NCBI RefSeq assembly: GCF_009982895.1
Contig: NZ_WXZL01000002.1
Location: 186,001 to 250,000 of the forward strand
From: Deinococcus alpinitundrae
Lineage (GTDB): Bacteria > Deinococcota > Deinococci > Deinococcales > Deinococcaceae
Reading direction: 5' to 3'
DNA: 64,000 nucleotides
Made by a program: the position numbers and the translations under genes
The notes under the pieces: generated by a model
Databases searched by the model: none
What the model saw: only the letters and a program-made list of their open reading frames with translations
Told to the model about the DNA's origin: nothing
Shown: positions 51,889 to 64,000 of the stretch, piece after piece
Position numbering within the stretch: position 1 is the first letter of the stretch
Layout: the number at the start of each line of letters is the position of its first letter

Positions 51889-53391
51889 TTACATGGAGGC
51901 TTTGAGCTGACCCCGGCTTTTCTCGTGTTCCAGCGCTTGCAGTGCCCCGAGGGGGCCGTTGACGGTCAAGCTGTCGCGGGCGGCGAGGTAGGCGGCCCTG
52001 AAGCGCTCGTTGCGGCCCAGATCACCGAAAATCTCGGTCAGGTTCAGGAATGCGCCCGGCTGCCCAGCTTCCTGCTGCACCGCCTGGGTGAGCGCCCCGG
52101 CACGCGGGTCTTGCAGGGCAGGAAAGCGGCCCGCGCTGACCGCCTCGACGTAGGCGGCCCACGACGCCACCACCAGTGCCGCGTGCTCGACCTCGCCACC
52201 CGAGGCGAGCTGTTCGCGCACCACCGGCAGCAGAAACTTGGGAATGCGCTCGGACCCGTCGAAGATCAGCCGGGCCAGGGTGTCTTGAATGGCGGGGCTG
52301 GCAAAGCGGGTGATCAACTCGTGGCTGTAGTCGCCCAGATCGATGCCCGGCACCGGCCTCAGGGTCGGAACAGCTTCACGCGCCATGTAGTCGAGCAGAA
52401 ACTGCACGAACAGCGGCTGCTGGCAGACCTCGTGAACATACTGGTGGCCCGCCAGCAGCCCCAGATATCCCAGGGCCTGGTGCGAGGCGTTCAGGAGCCG
52501 CAGCTTCATCAGCTCGTAGGGTTCCACGTCGGCCACCACCTGCACGCCCACCTCTTCGAGCGCCGGGCGGCCCAGCGTGAAGTGGTCTTCCAGCACCCAC
52601 TGGGTAAAGGTCTCGGCAATCACCGGCCAGCTGTCCTCGATGCCGAAGTCGGCCAGCAGATCGCGCTTGTTCTGGTCGGTGGTCACGGGCGTGATGCGGT
52701 CGACCATCGAATTGGGAAAGGCGACATGCTGCGCTACCCACTCGCCGAGTTCCGGGTCCTTGAGGCGGGCAAAGGCCGTGAAGGCATGCTGCGCGACGTG
52801 GCCGTTACCCTGCATGTTGTCGCACGACATCACGGTGAAGGGGGCCAGGCCCAGCTCGCGGCGGCGGCGTAACCCCTCGGTGACGAAGCCGAAGACGGTG
52901 CGCGGCACCGCGCCGGGCTGCAAATCGTGCTGAACGTCGGCGCTCGACGCCTCGAACTGGCCGGTGGCGTTGTTGACGCTGTAACCGCCCTCGGTGACGG
53001 TCAGCGAGACGATCTTGGTAGTGGGGTCGGCCAGCTTGTCGATCACAGCCTGGGGCGAGTCGGGCGCGAACAGGTAGTCGGCCACCGCACCGATCACGCG
53101 GGCCTGCTGCTCACCGCTGGGGGCCTTGGTCACCAGGGTATAGAGGTGATCTTGCTCGGCCAGCACCTCACCCATCCGGGCGTCGAAGGGCAGCACGCCC
53201 ACCCCGCAGATGGCCCAGTCGGGACTGCCGCCCGCATTTAGCCAGCGGTCGAGGTACATGGCTTCGTGCGAGCGGTGAAAGCCGCCCACGCCGAAGTGAA
53301 CGATGCCGCACTTCAAGGTATCGAGAGCGTAGCCGGGAACGGAGACGGAGGGCCCGAGGGTGCTCAGGGCAGCGGCGTTGAGTTTGACCAT
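51889..53391 (-). CDS. Mannitol 2-dehydrogenase family protein
   Basis: This 500-residue long-chain polyol dehydrogenase oxidises mannitol or arabinitol to fructose or xylulose with NAD+. The N-terminal GIVHFGVGGFHRSHEAMYLD is the family cofactor motif. MSCDNMQGNGHVA, FPNSMVDRITPVT and the catalytic Lys region KLRLLNASHQALGYLG follow in order. The ATG at 53391 has GGAG eight bases upstream; the upstream extension of the frame overlaps the kinase gene and is not family-like. It is central to the polyol operon. Confidence 0.94.
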   Translation of the reverse strand: MVKLNAAALSTLGPSVSVPGYALDTLKCGIVHFGVGGFHRSHEAMYLDRWLNAGGSPDWAICGVGVLPFDARMGEVLAEQDHLYTLVTKAPSGEQQARVIGAVADYLFAPDSPQAVIDKLADPTTKIVSLTVTEGGYSVNNATGQFEASSADVQHDLQPGAVPRTVFGFVTEGLRRRRELGLAPFTVMSCDNMQGNGHVAQHAFTAFARLKDPELGEWVAQHVAFPNSMVDRITPVTTDQNKRDLLADFGIEDSWPVIAETFTQWVLEDHFTLGRPALEEVGVQVVADVEPYELMKLRLLNASHQALGYLGLLAGHQYVHEVCQQPLFVQFLLDYMAREAVPTLRPVPGIDLGDYSHELITRFASPAIQDTLARLIFDGSERIPKFLLPVVREQLASGGEVEHAALVVASWAAYVEAVSAGRFPALQDPRAGALTQAVQQEAGQPGAFLNLTEIFGDLGRNERFRAAYLAARDSLTVNGPLGALQALEHEKSRGQLKASM

Positions 53392-53441
53392 GGCGGATTC
53401 TCCAGAGGTGGGCGAGAGGTGAGACAGTCGAGGACGACCGC

Positions 53442-54128
53442 TCAGTCGGTGAGCTGGATGATGAGGTCGGCCCGGTCGCGGCCAGCCTCGATGAGCCGGG
53501 CATTGCCCTGATCGACCCGCCCCACCCACTCGGCGGCCTCCGCACCCGACCTGCCGTGCGCCTCGTGGCGGGCAATCAAGCGCGCTAAGCGCAGGTCTTC
53601 CGGCGGCGCGAGAAACCACACGGCGTCGAGCGTGGGACGAACCCGGCTCCAGGCCCCGTCGTTCAGCAGCAGATAATTGCCCTCGGTGACGATCAGCGGG
53701 GTGCCCGCCGCCACCGGCACGGCACTGCCGATGGATTCTTCGAGGTCGCGGTTGAAGGTGGGCGCATAGATGGTGTGTTGGGGCTGGGTTCGCAGCCGCT
53801 CCAACAGCGTGGCGTAGCCGTCGGCGTCGAAGGTGTCGGGGGCACCCTTGCGGTCTCGGCGGCCCAGCCGCACGAGTTCCTGGTTGGCGAGGTGAAAGCC
53901 GTCCATACCGACGACCGCCACCTCACGGCCCAGTGCTGCGGCCAGCGCCGCGCAGAGGGTGGACTTGCCCGCGCCGGGCGTCCCGGTGATGCCGAGTATG
54001 CGCCGCTCGCCCGCCACCAGCATGGCCCGCGCCCGCGCCACCAGTTCGGCGATGCTGGTACTGAGTCGCGGCGGACCCACCGGGGCGTCGGGGGGGGTGT
54101 CCAGGGCGTGGGCATTCGGGGCGTCCAT
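53442..54128 (-). CDS. P-loop nucleoside/sugar kinase (uridine-kinase-like)
   Basis: This 228-residue kinase of the phosphoribulokinase/uridine kinase superfamily has Walker A GITGTPGAGKSTL near residue 48, VVGMDGFHLANQEL, RKGAPDTFDADGY, IYAPTFNRDLEES and VTEGNYLLLND. These are the hallmarks of a group often found in sugar operons. An AGGAGG site lies six bases before the ATG at 54128. It may phosphorylate the ketose made by the dehydrogenases, which would make it a functional replacement for the broken FGGY kinase. Substrate is not proven by sequence. Confidence 0.85.
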   Translation of the reverse strand: MDAPNAHALDTPPDAPVGPPRLSTSIAELVARARAMLVAGERRILGITGTPGAGKSTLCAALAAALGREVAVVGMDGFHLANQELVRLGRRDRKGAPDTFDADGYATLLERLRTQPQHTIYAPTFNRDLEESIGSAVPVAAGTPLIVTEGNYLLLNDGAWSRVRPTLDAVWFLAPPEDLRLARLIARHEAHGRSGAEAAEWVGRVDQGNARLIEAGRDRADLIIQLTD

Positions 54129-54279
54129 TTCTTTCCTCCTAGAGCGGGGCATTTGAGCCGAGTCGTTTGAGCACAGAGGACAGGCCCTGGCGCTTGTGGG
54201 CGTTCCAGAGCCTGCCGTCACGTGCAACGCCGTATGGATTCGAATGCCAAGAGCGGTCTGGGACGAAGAAAAACGGAAC

Positions 54280-55149
54280 TTACTTGACGGCTCCGAAGCT
54301 CAGGCCGCGCACCAGTTGACGCTGGGCGATCCAGCCGAACACGATCACGGGAAAGACTGTCAGCACAGCCGCCGCGCTCATTTGCGCCCAGAACAGACCT
54401 TCTCCGGTCTTGAACGAGCCGATGAAGACGCTCAGCGGCGCGGCATCGGACGTCGTCAGGTTCAGGGCGAAGAACGCTTCGTTCCAGGCGAAAATGACTG
54501 CCAGCAGCGCCGTCGCCGAGATGCCCGGCAGGGAGAGCGGCAACGCCATCCCGAAGAACTCGCGCCAGACCGAGGCTCCGTCCACACGCGCCGCCTCGAA
54601 GATGGCGTAGGGAATTTCGGTCATATAGCTGTGCATCATCCACACCACCAGCGGCAGATTCATGGTGGTGTACATCAGGATCAGGCCCGGCAGGGTGTCG
54701 AGCAGATGCAGGTTGGTAAACAACAGATACAGCGGCACGATGACGCCGACAGCGGGCATGAACTTGGTACTGAGCATCCAGGTCAGCACGCTGCGCGAGC
54801 GCGGGGTGGTGTAAAACGCCAGCGCGAAGGCAGCGGGCAGGCCCAGAATGAAAGCCAGAATGGTGCTCCCGAAGGCCGCTCCCAGGCTATTGAGAAGTGC
54901 CGGGAAATAGCGCTCGAAGGCGACCCGGAAGTTGTCCAGGATCGGCGTGAAGACAAACACCGGGGGCGTTTGAAAGGCCTGGGCCTCCGTCTTGAAGGCG
55001 GCCATGACCATCCACAGAATCGGGAAGAAGAAGAGGAAGGTCAGCAGGTAGGTCAGCGCCGTCAACAAACCACCGAGCACGTTCACCGGGGGCTTTTTCG
55101 GGGTGTTGTTTGCCGGAACCTGGGTACCTGACTGGGGTAAGGTGGTCAT
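54280..55149 (-). CDS. Polyol ABC transporter permease, MalG type
   Basis: This 289-residue CUT1 permease (SmoG/MtlG-like) starts with TYLLTFLFFFPILWMVMAAF after a cytoplasmic tail and carries the EAA-type loop FEAARVDGASVWREFFGMALP. Its start overlaps the stop of the MalF-type gene as TGATG. It transports sorbitol- or mannitol-like polyols with its partner. Confidence 0.92.
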   Translation of the reverse strand: MTTLPQSGTQVPANNTPKKPPVNVLGGLLTALTYLLTFLFFFPILWMVMAAFKTEAQAFQTPPVFVFTPILDNFRVAFERYFPALLNSLGAAFGSTILAFILGLPAAFALAFYTTPRSRSVLTWMLSTKFMPAVGVIVPLYLLFTNLHLLDTLPGLILMYTTMNLPLVVWMMHSYMTEIPYAIFEAARVDGASVWREFFGMALPLSLPGISATALLAVIFAWNEAFFALNLTTSDAAPLSVFIGSFKTGEGLFWAQMSAAAVLTVFPVIVFGWIAQRQLVRGLSFGAVK

Positions 55150-56066
55150 CAGTGTCCTCCGACCTGGGTGTTGCGGTTGATCAGCCGCAGCATAAAGATA
55201 GCCAGCACATTGGTCAGGACGACGGTAATAACGCCCGCCGCGCTACCCACGCCCACATTGCCTTCCTGAAGCAGGCGCTGGTACACCGAGAACGGCAGAT
55301 TCGTGGTGGCGATGCCGGGACCCCCGGACGTGCTGGCAAAGATTTCGCCGTACACCTGCAAGACGTTGATGGTCTCGAGCAGAATGACGACTTCCAGCGC
55401 CTGGGTCCAGTGCGGCAGCACCACATACCGAAATTCCTGCCAGGTGTTGGCACCGTCGAGTCGGGCCGCCTCGATCTGGTCGTCAGGCAGCGACTGCAAC
55501 CCGGTCAGCAGAATCAACATGGCAAAGGGGGTCCACTCCCAGGTCACCATGGCAATAATGGTTCCCATCGGGTGGGCCGAGAGATAATCGATGGGCGTGC
55601 CGCCGAACAGCTGCACGAACCAGCTGAAGAATCCGAAGATCGGATTGAGCAGCATATTTTTCCAGATGACGGCCGTCACCACTGGCATTACCAGAAACGA
55701 GCTGATCAAAATAGTGCGCAGCAGTGCCCGGCCCGCGAAGGGGCGGTTGAGCAGCAGTGCCAGCGAGGCACCCAGGACTAGCGTGATGATCAATGTCCCG
55801 GCAGTGAGCTGGAGGGTGTTGAGAATAATGTGCAGGTTCTGGGGATCGGTGAGCAGGCCGACGTAGTTCTCGAAGCCCACGAACGGGTGAACGGGGGTTG
55901 GGGCCTGAAGATTCCAGCGAAAAAAGCTGTAATAGACCGTCATGAAAAACGGTACCTGCGTTGTCAGAATCAGGTAGAGCATCGCGGGCCAGATCAGCGC
56001 GGCTGGCGTCAATTTGAAGCCCTGTTTGGGCTTGGGCGGTGTGGCAGTCATGGGCACGGCAGTCAT
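55149..56066 (-). CDS. Polyol ABC transporter permease, MalF type
   Basis: This 305-residue CUT1 permease (SmoF/MtlF-like) has six membrane segments and the EAA-type loop IEAARLDGANTWQEFRYVVLP. An alternative ATG (MTATPP) follows the first five codons. It lies between the binding-protein gene, from which a stem-loop separates it, and the MalG-type gene. Confidence 0.92.
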   Translation of the reverse strand: MTAVPMTATPPKPKQGFKLTPAALIWPAMLYLILTTQVPFFMTVYYSFFRWNLQAPTPVHPFVGFENYVGLLTDPQNLHIILNTLQLTAGTLIITLVLGASLALLLNRPFAGRALLRTILISSFLVMPVVTAVIWKNMLLNPIFGFFSWFVQLFGGTPIDYLSAHPMGTIIAMVTWEWTPFAMLILLTGLQSLPDDQIEAARLDGANTWQEFRYVVLPHWTQALEVVILLETINVLQVYGEIFASTSGGPGIATTNLPFSVYQRLLQEGNVGVGSAAGVITVVLTNVLAIFMLRLINRNTQVGGH

Positions 56067-56218
56067 AATTCACCCCCCGGGAAAAACCAGTTCAGCAGGT
56101 CGGAAACGTCGGGCGAGCCAGCGCCTGTCAGTGGGCATTGGAAAAGCGACCAGGAGCCTTTCCTGCCACGCTGTGCTGTGGCTGACGGCTGGCGACTGGT
56201 CGCTGACTGGGGCAAAGC

Positions 56219-56246
56219 GGGAGGGGCCGCTGCACTCACCCCTCCC
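56219..56246 (-). promoter_or_regulatory. Intercistronic stem-loop after the binding-protein gene
   Basis: GGGAGGGG and CCCCTCCC form a perfect 8-bp stem with a 12-base loop directly after the binding-protein stop, without a T-run. A second perfect 8-bp pair, GCGACCAG/CTGGTCGC at 56149-56203, follows. Such stems keep binding-protein mRNA more abundant than permease mRNA. The rest of 56067-56254 has no gene. Confidence 0.55.
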
Positions 56247-56254
56247 AGGACAGC

Positions 56255-57589
56255 TTACTTCTGGTAGCCGCCGTCTTTGGCGACCTTCTGGGCAGCGGCC
56301 TGGGCCTGAGCAAGTGCCTGGTCGACGGTGGTCTGGCCGCTGATGGCTCCGGCCAGGTACTGCCCGACCTGGGTACCGAGCGCCTGGAACTCGGGAATGG
56401 CGACGTACTGGATGCCGGTGTAAGGCACCGGGTCCTTGGTGGCCTTGGTCACGTCAGCGCTGCTGATCGACTTTTGCACCAGGCTGCTGAAGGCCCCCGC
56501 CGCTTTCCTGTACTGGGCATTGGTGTAGGTGCTGGTGCGCGTGCCGGGCGGCACCGAGGCCCAGCTGCCCTTGGTCTTGGCGACCAGGGCGATGTAGTCC
56601 TTGCTGGTGGCCCAGGTGATGAACTTGAAGGCGGCGTCTTCCTGCTTGCTGCTCTTGGGAATGGCCAGGTTCCACGACCAGTACCAGTGGTTGCCGCGCG
56701 TCGTGCCGGGGCCGGTGGGAGCGTTGGCAAAGCCCACGGTGTTGACGATCTTGCTGCTGGCCGGGTCGCTCAGGAGTCCGGCGGCCACGGTGGCGTCCAC
56801 CCACATCCCGCACTTGCCCTGGCTCATCAGGGTCAGGTTCTCGGTAAAGCCGTTGGAGGTGGCGCCGGGAGGGCCGTACTTCTTGATCACGTTGACGTAA
56901 AAAGTCATCGCGTTTTTCCAGGCTGCGCTGTTGAGCTGCGGCTGCCAGTTGTTGTCGAACCAGCGTCCGCCGAAGGTGTTCATCACGGTGGAAAACACCG
57001 CCATGTTCTCGCCCCAGCCGGGCAGGCCGCGCAGGCAGATGCCGTAGGTGCCGTTCTTGGGATCGTTGATCTTGGCAGCGAAGCTCTCGATCTGGGTCCA
57101 GGTGGGGTTGACCGGCATGGTCACGCCCGCTTTCTTGAACAGATCCTTGTTGTAAAAGGTCATGCTGCTCTCGGCGTAGAACGGCACGGCGTAGAGCTGG
57201 CCGCCGACGGTCAGGGCATTGCGGACGCCAGGAATCAGGTCACTCACGTTGTAGCTCTTGGCGATGTCGGGGTTCTTGGCAAAGGCCGGGGTCAGCGGAT
57301 CGAGCCAGCCGTTCTTGGCCCAGATCGGCACCTCGTAGGCTCCCACGGTGGCCACGTCGAAGCTGCCCGCACCGCTGGCGACGTCGAGCGTGATCTTCTG
57401 GCGCAGCTCGTTTTCCGGCAGCACCACCCATTTCACGTTGATGTCAGGGTAGAGCTTATTGAATTCGGGGGTGAGCTTTTGCATCGTCACCATGTCGGGG
57501 TTGTTGACGGTGGCGACGGTAATGGTGCTGGCGGCCTGGGCACTTCCCAGGGCGAGCGCGGTGGTCAGCAGTGCAGCGAGTGATTTCAT
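56255..57589 (-). CDS. Polyol ABC transporter substrate-binding protein (family 1)
   Basis: This 444-residue extracellular binding protein (SmoE/MtlE-like) has a signal peptide (LAALLTTALALGSAQA). Typical segments are TITVATVNNPDMVTMQKL at the mature N-terminus, YAVPFYAESSMTFYNKDLF and MSQGKCGMWVDATVAAGLL. It is the first gene of the polyol operon and should be its most strongly expressed product. Confidence 0.93.
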   Translation of the reverse strand: MKSLAALLTTALALGSAQAASTITVATVNNPDMVTMQKLTPEFNKLYPDINVKWVVLPENELRQKITLDVASGAGSFDVATVGAYEVPIWAKNGWLDPLTPAFAKNPDIAKSYNVSDLIPGVRNALTVGGQLYAVPFYAESSMTFYNKDLFKKAGVTMPVNPTWTQIESFAAKINDPKNGTYGICLRGLPGWGENMAVFSTVMNTFGGRWFDNNWQPQLNSAAWKNAMTFYVNVIKKYGPPGATSNGFTENLTLMSQGKCGMWVDATVAAGLLSDPASSKIVNTVGFANAPTGPGTTRGNHWYWSWNLAIPKSSKQEDAAFKFITWATSKDYIALVAKTKGSWASVPPGTRTSTYTNAQYRKAAGAFSSLVQKSISSADVTKATKDPVPYTGIQYVAIPEFQALGTQVGQYLAGAISGQTTVDQALAQAQAAAQKVAKDGGYQK

Positions 57590-57738
57590 AATTCCTCCAG
57601 AAGAAGAGCGAAAAGAACAGCGTTGAATGTGGCCGGGGCCAGCGACGAGTCACGGCGAAAGCACGGGGTGACTTTGACCTGGGCAAACCACGCCGCAAGT
57701 GTCACCGAGCGCGAAACGCACCGGGTTGCTGACTTGAC

Positions 57739-57752
57739 TGGACTCGTGTCCA
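57739..57752. promoter_or_regulatory. LacI-type operator 1 (polyol operon side)
   Basis: TGGACTCGTGTCCA is a near-perfect 14-bp palindrome. On the minus strand TTCGAC and TACTCT (AGAGTA at 57754-57759), 18 bases apart, form a plausible promoter whose start falls inside this operator, so binding would block the polyol operon. Confidence 0.65.
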
Positions 57753-57801
57753 AAGAGTAGTTCATTTATCTGGCTTTGTCGAATTGTACTCGGTACAGAC
57801 A

Positions 57802-57815
57802 TGGACACGTGTCCA
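57802..57815. promoter_or_regulatory. LacI-type operator 2 (perfect palindrome)
   Basis: TGGACACGTGTCCA is a perfect 14-bp palindrome with the central CG typical of LacI-family operators. It lies 63 bases from operator 1 centre to centre, about six helical turns, which would allow looping. Confidence 0.7.
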
Positions 57816-57847
57816 CAAGGCCAGACGAATGACCACTGGATTGCCAC

Positions 57848-57861
57848 TGGACTCGTGGCCT
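57848..57861. promoter_or_regulatory. LacI-type operator 3 (regulator side)
   Basis: TGGACTCGTGGCCT is a degenerate third copy, 46 bases from operator 2 and just upstream of the -10 box of the LacI gene, suggesting autoregulation. Confidence 0.5.
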
Positions 57862-57879
57862 TTACGCTTCCGAAGCGGC

Positions 57880-57885
57880 TAAACT
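57880..57885 (+). promoter_or_regulatory. Leaderless -10 box of the LacI regulator gene
   Basis: TAAACT lies seven bases before the GTG at 57893. The in-frame ATG at 57887 is only one base from the box, so the GTG is the better start. Confidence 0.6.
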
Positions 57886-57892
57886 GATGGGC

Positions 57893-58918
57893 GTGTCCAG
57901 CATCACCGATGTCGCCCGCCACGCCGGAGTCTCGGCGACCACCGCCAAACGCGCCCTGAAAGAGCCGCAGTTGCTGCGCCCCGATACGCTGGAGCGGGTC
58001 ATGAACGCCGTGACGGCGCTGCACTACGAACCCGACCTGCGCGCCGGGGCGCTTCGGGCCGGACAGAGCCGCACCGTGGGCGTGGTGCTCGGGTCGGTGG
58101 TGGAGCCGTTCTTTGCCCAGCTGGCCCGCACACTCGGCCAGGAGTTACGTCGGGGCGGCTACAACATGCTGCTGACCGAAAACGAATACCAGAGTGCCCA
58201 GGACCTGACCGAACTTAGGCTCCTCTACGGCCAGCGCATCGACGCGATCATCCTGCGCTCCGGCTACGGCGAGGAAAGCCGCGAGTATCTGGAGCGGCTG
58301 CACAAGCGCGGGGTGTTCATCACCCAGGTGGATTATTGTCTACCCGGCGCGCCCTACCCCTCGGTGATGCTCGACAACGCCGGAGCGATGCGCCAGGGCG
58401 TGCGCTATCTGCACTCGCTCGGCCACCAGCGCATCGCCACCACCGGCAAATACGATCCGCAACTGCACCCCGAGGGCCGCTCGTACACCTTTCCCACGGC
58501 GATGGCCGAGGTGGGCCTGAGCGTGCAGCCAGAGTACGAGCGGGTGATGTTTCTGACCGAGGACAACGCCTACGACTACACCCTGGACGTGATGCGCCTG
58601 CCCCACCCGCCCACCGCGCTGTTCGCGCTGACCGGGGCGTCGGCGGCGGGCTGCTACCGGGCGCTGCAGGAGCTGAATTTAAGTGTGCCCGGCGACGTGT
58701 CGCTGCTGAGTTTCGACAACTATTCGTGGATGAATCTGGTCACGCCTGCCATCACGGTGCTGGCCCAGCCGGTCGACCAGATGGCCCGCGCCGCCGCCGG
58801 GATGACCCTCTCGGCCCTCAGCGGCGTGCAGACCCAGCCCGAGAATCAAGTTTTTCCAGCCGAACTGATCGTGCGTGGCAGCTGCGCCGCACCGAAGCTG
58901 ACGGCCCTGACACGTTGA
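57893..58918 (+). CDS. LacI-family repressor of the polyol operon
   Basis: This LacI/GalR-type repressor of 341 residues begins with the standard helix-turn-helix SSITDVARHAGVSATTAKRA. The hinge and the periplasmic-binding-protein-like sensor follow (GQSRTVGVVLGSVVEPFFAQ; GDVSLLSFDNYSWMNLVTP). It is divergent from the polyol operon, with three palindromes between them, and should repress it until a polyol or its phosphate binds. Confidence 0.93.
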   Translation: MSSITDVARHAGVSATTAKRALKEPQLLRPDTLERVMNAVTALHYEPDLRAGALRAGQSRTVGVVLGSVVEPFFAQLARTLGQELRRGGYNMLLTENEYQSAQDLTELRLLYGQRIDAIILRSGYGEESREYLERLHKRGVFITQVDYCLPGAPYPSVMLDNAGAMRQGVRYLHSLGHQRIATTGKYDPQLHPEGRSYTFPTAMAEVGLSVQPEYERVMFLTEDNAYDYTLDVMRLPHPPTALFALTGASAAGCYRALQELNLSVPGDVSLLSFDNYSWMNLVTPAITVLAQPVDQMARAAAGMTLSALSGVQTQPENQVFPAELIVRGSCAAPKLTALTR

Positions 58919-59000
58919 GCGGAACGTGGCGGCCTGGCCGCCTGCTCAGGCCGCGACCACTTCAAGTCAGGTAGCCTTGAGTCAAACAGAACTCGGCCCC

Positions 59001-59029
59001 TTGCTTTTAGTTAGACGGCGTAGTAAATT
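59001..59029 (+). promoter_or_regulatory. Promoter of the xanthine dehydrogenase operon
   Basis: TTGCTT (-35) and TAAATT (-10) are separated by 17 bases in the gap before xdhA. The long leader (about 150 bases) contains CCGCTG-15-CAGCGG and could hold a purine-responsive site, but I see no clear riboswitch fold. No gene lies in 58919-59189. Confidence 0.55.
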
Positions 59030-59053
59030 GCGGGCGTAACCACAACCTGACCG

Positions 59054-59086
<33 letters not shown>

Positions 59087-59189
59087 CGGCGTCAACCATG
59101 CGCCTTGCCCGAAATTCGGGATGAGGCGCGTGCCTGGCCGCGAGGCGTTCTCATTTTGAACTTGACCCGCTTTGGGAGGAAAATAGACC

Positions 59190-62959
<3,770 letters not shown>

Positions 62960-63006
62960 GTGAGCACCGACATTCCCTTTCCCCGCATCACGGACAGGAG
63001 CCACAT

Positions 63007-63845
<839 letters not shown>

Positions 63846-63849
<4 letters not shown>

Positions 63850-64000
63850 CCCTGTACCGCGCCACTTTCCTGCACACGCCCGGCAATCCTTTTCACGACA
63901 CGCACGCCCTCCAGATCGAGCAGGACGGTGGACTGCTGGTCCGCAATGGCCGGATCATTCAGAGTGGAAGCTACGCCGATGTCCGGGCAGCGCACCCCGC
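63846..64000 (+). CDS. guaD: Guanine deaminase (partial, runs off the window)
   Basis: The first 51 codons read TLYRATFLHTPGNPF, then LQIEQDGGLLVRNGRIIQSG, the N-terminal beta domain of guanine deaminases of the amidohydrolase superfamily. The metal-binding HxH lies beyond the window. It converts guanine to xanthine, the substrate of the XdhAB enzyme encoded just before, so the operon degrades purines to urate. Confidence 0.8.

Overview
The window is a GC-rich bacterial segment that I would place in Deinococcus. Several genes are preceded by a TAnnnT -10 box only 6-7 bases from the start codon, the leaderless layout common in Deinococcota, and the gene content fits: polyol and amino-sugar operons, peptide importers, an ArsR/P-type ATPase metal cassette and many IS scars. 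Repeated sugar and peptide operons plus a long stretch of broken genes suggest a secondary replicon or an accessory chromosome region. That placement is inference.

Region by region. (1) 1-15423: two peptide-import operons on the minus strand (three substrate-binding proteins, two permease pairs) with an IclR regulator, an M19 dipeptidase, a prolyl-iminopeptidase-like hydrolase and a formamidase-family enzyme; then a MarR-cytochrome P450 pair on the plus strand. (2) 15559-21993: a MurNAc-type kinase plus MurQ etherase pair behind an 11-codon leader ORF, then a metal-resistance cluster (P-type ATPase, CDF exporter, CadC-like ArsR) and a lipoprotein phosphodiesterase. (3) 22000-25440: an IS3 remnant, a GH125 alpha-mannosidase and a chimeric scar of a MalT/LuxR regulator joined to a fibronectin-III fragment. 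(4) 25440-38611: the most notable region, a DeoR-controlled operon with two secreted GH114-type polygalactosaminidase-like proteins, a sugar ABC importer, a BadF-type sugar kinase, AgaS, a class II aldolase and a PfkB kinase. It reads as a complete path from alpha-1,4-polygalactosamine to triose phosphates. A GH4 glycosidase gene reduced to 47 codons and a Gfo/Idh oxidoreductase follow. (5) 38612-49700: a decayed zone with pieces of an FGGY kinase, transposases, an MFS pump, a response regulator and a sulfatase, among a few intact genes (XRE regulator, GAF histidine kinase, small secreted peptide). It ends with an IS66-type transposon (47946-49691) flanked by an 8-bp duplication and carrying a low-GC membrane-protein passenger. 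(6) 49688-58918: a polyol operon on the minus strand (binding protein, two permeases, kinase, mannitol dehydrogenase, SDR, zinc dehydrogenase, FGGY kinase tail), opposed by a LacI regulator; three copies of a TGGACnCGTGTCCA operator lie between them. (7) 59001-64000: xanthine dehydrogenase XdhABC and the start of a guanine deaminase, for purine breakdown.

Genes within operons are tightly coupled: ATGA, GTGA, TGATG and TAATG overlaps recur. None of the four ABC importers has an ATPase gene in the window, so shared ATPases encoded elsewhere are implied. I saw no rRNA, tRNA or CRISPR array.
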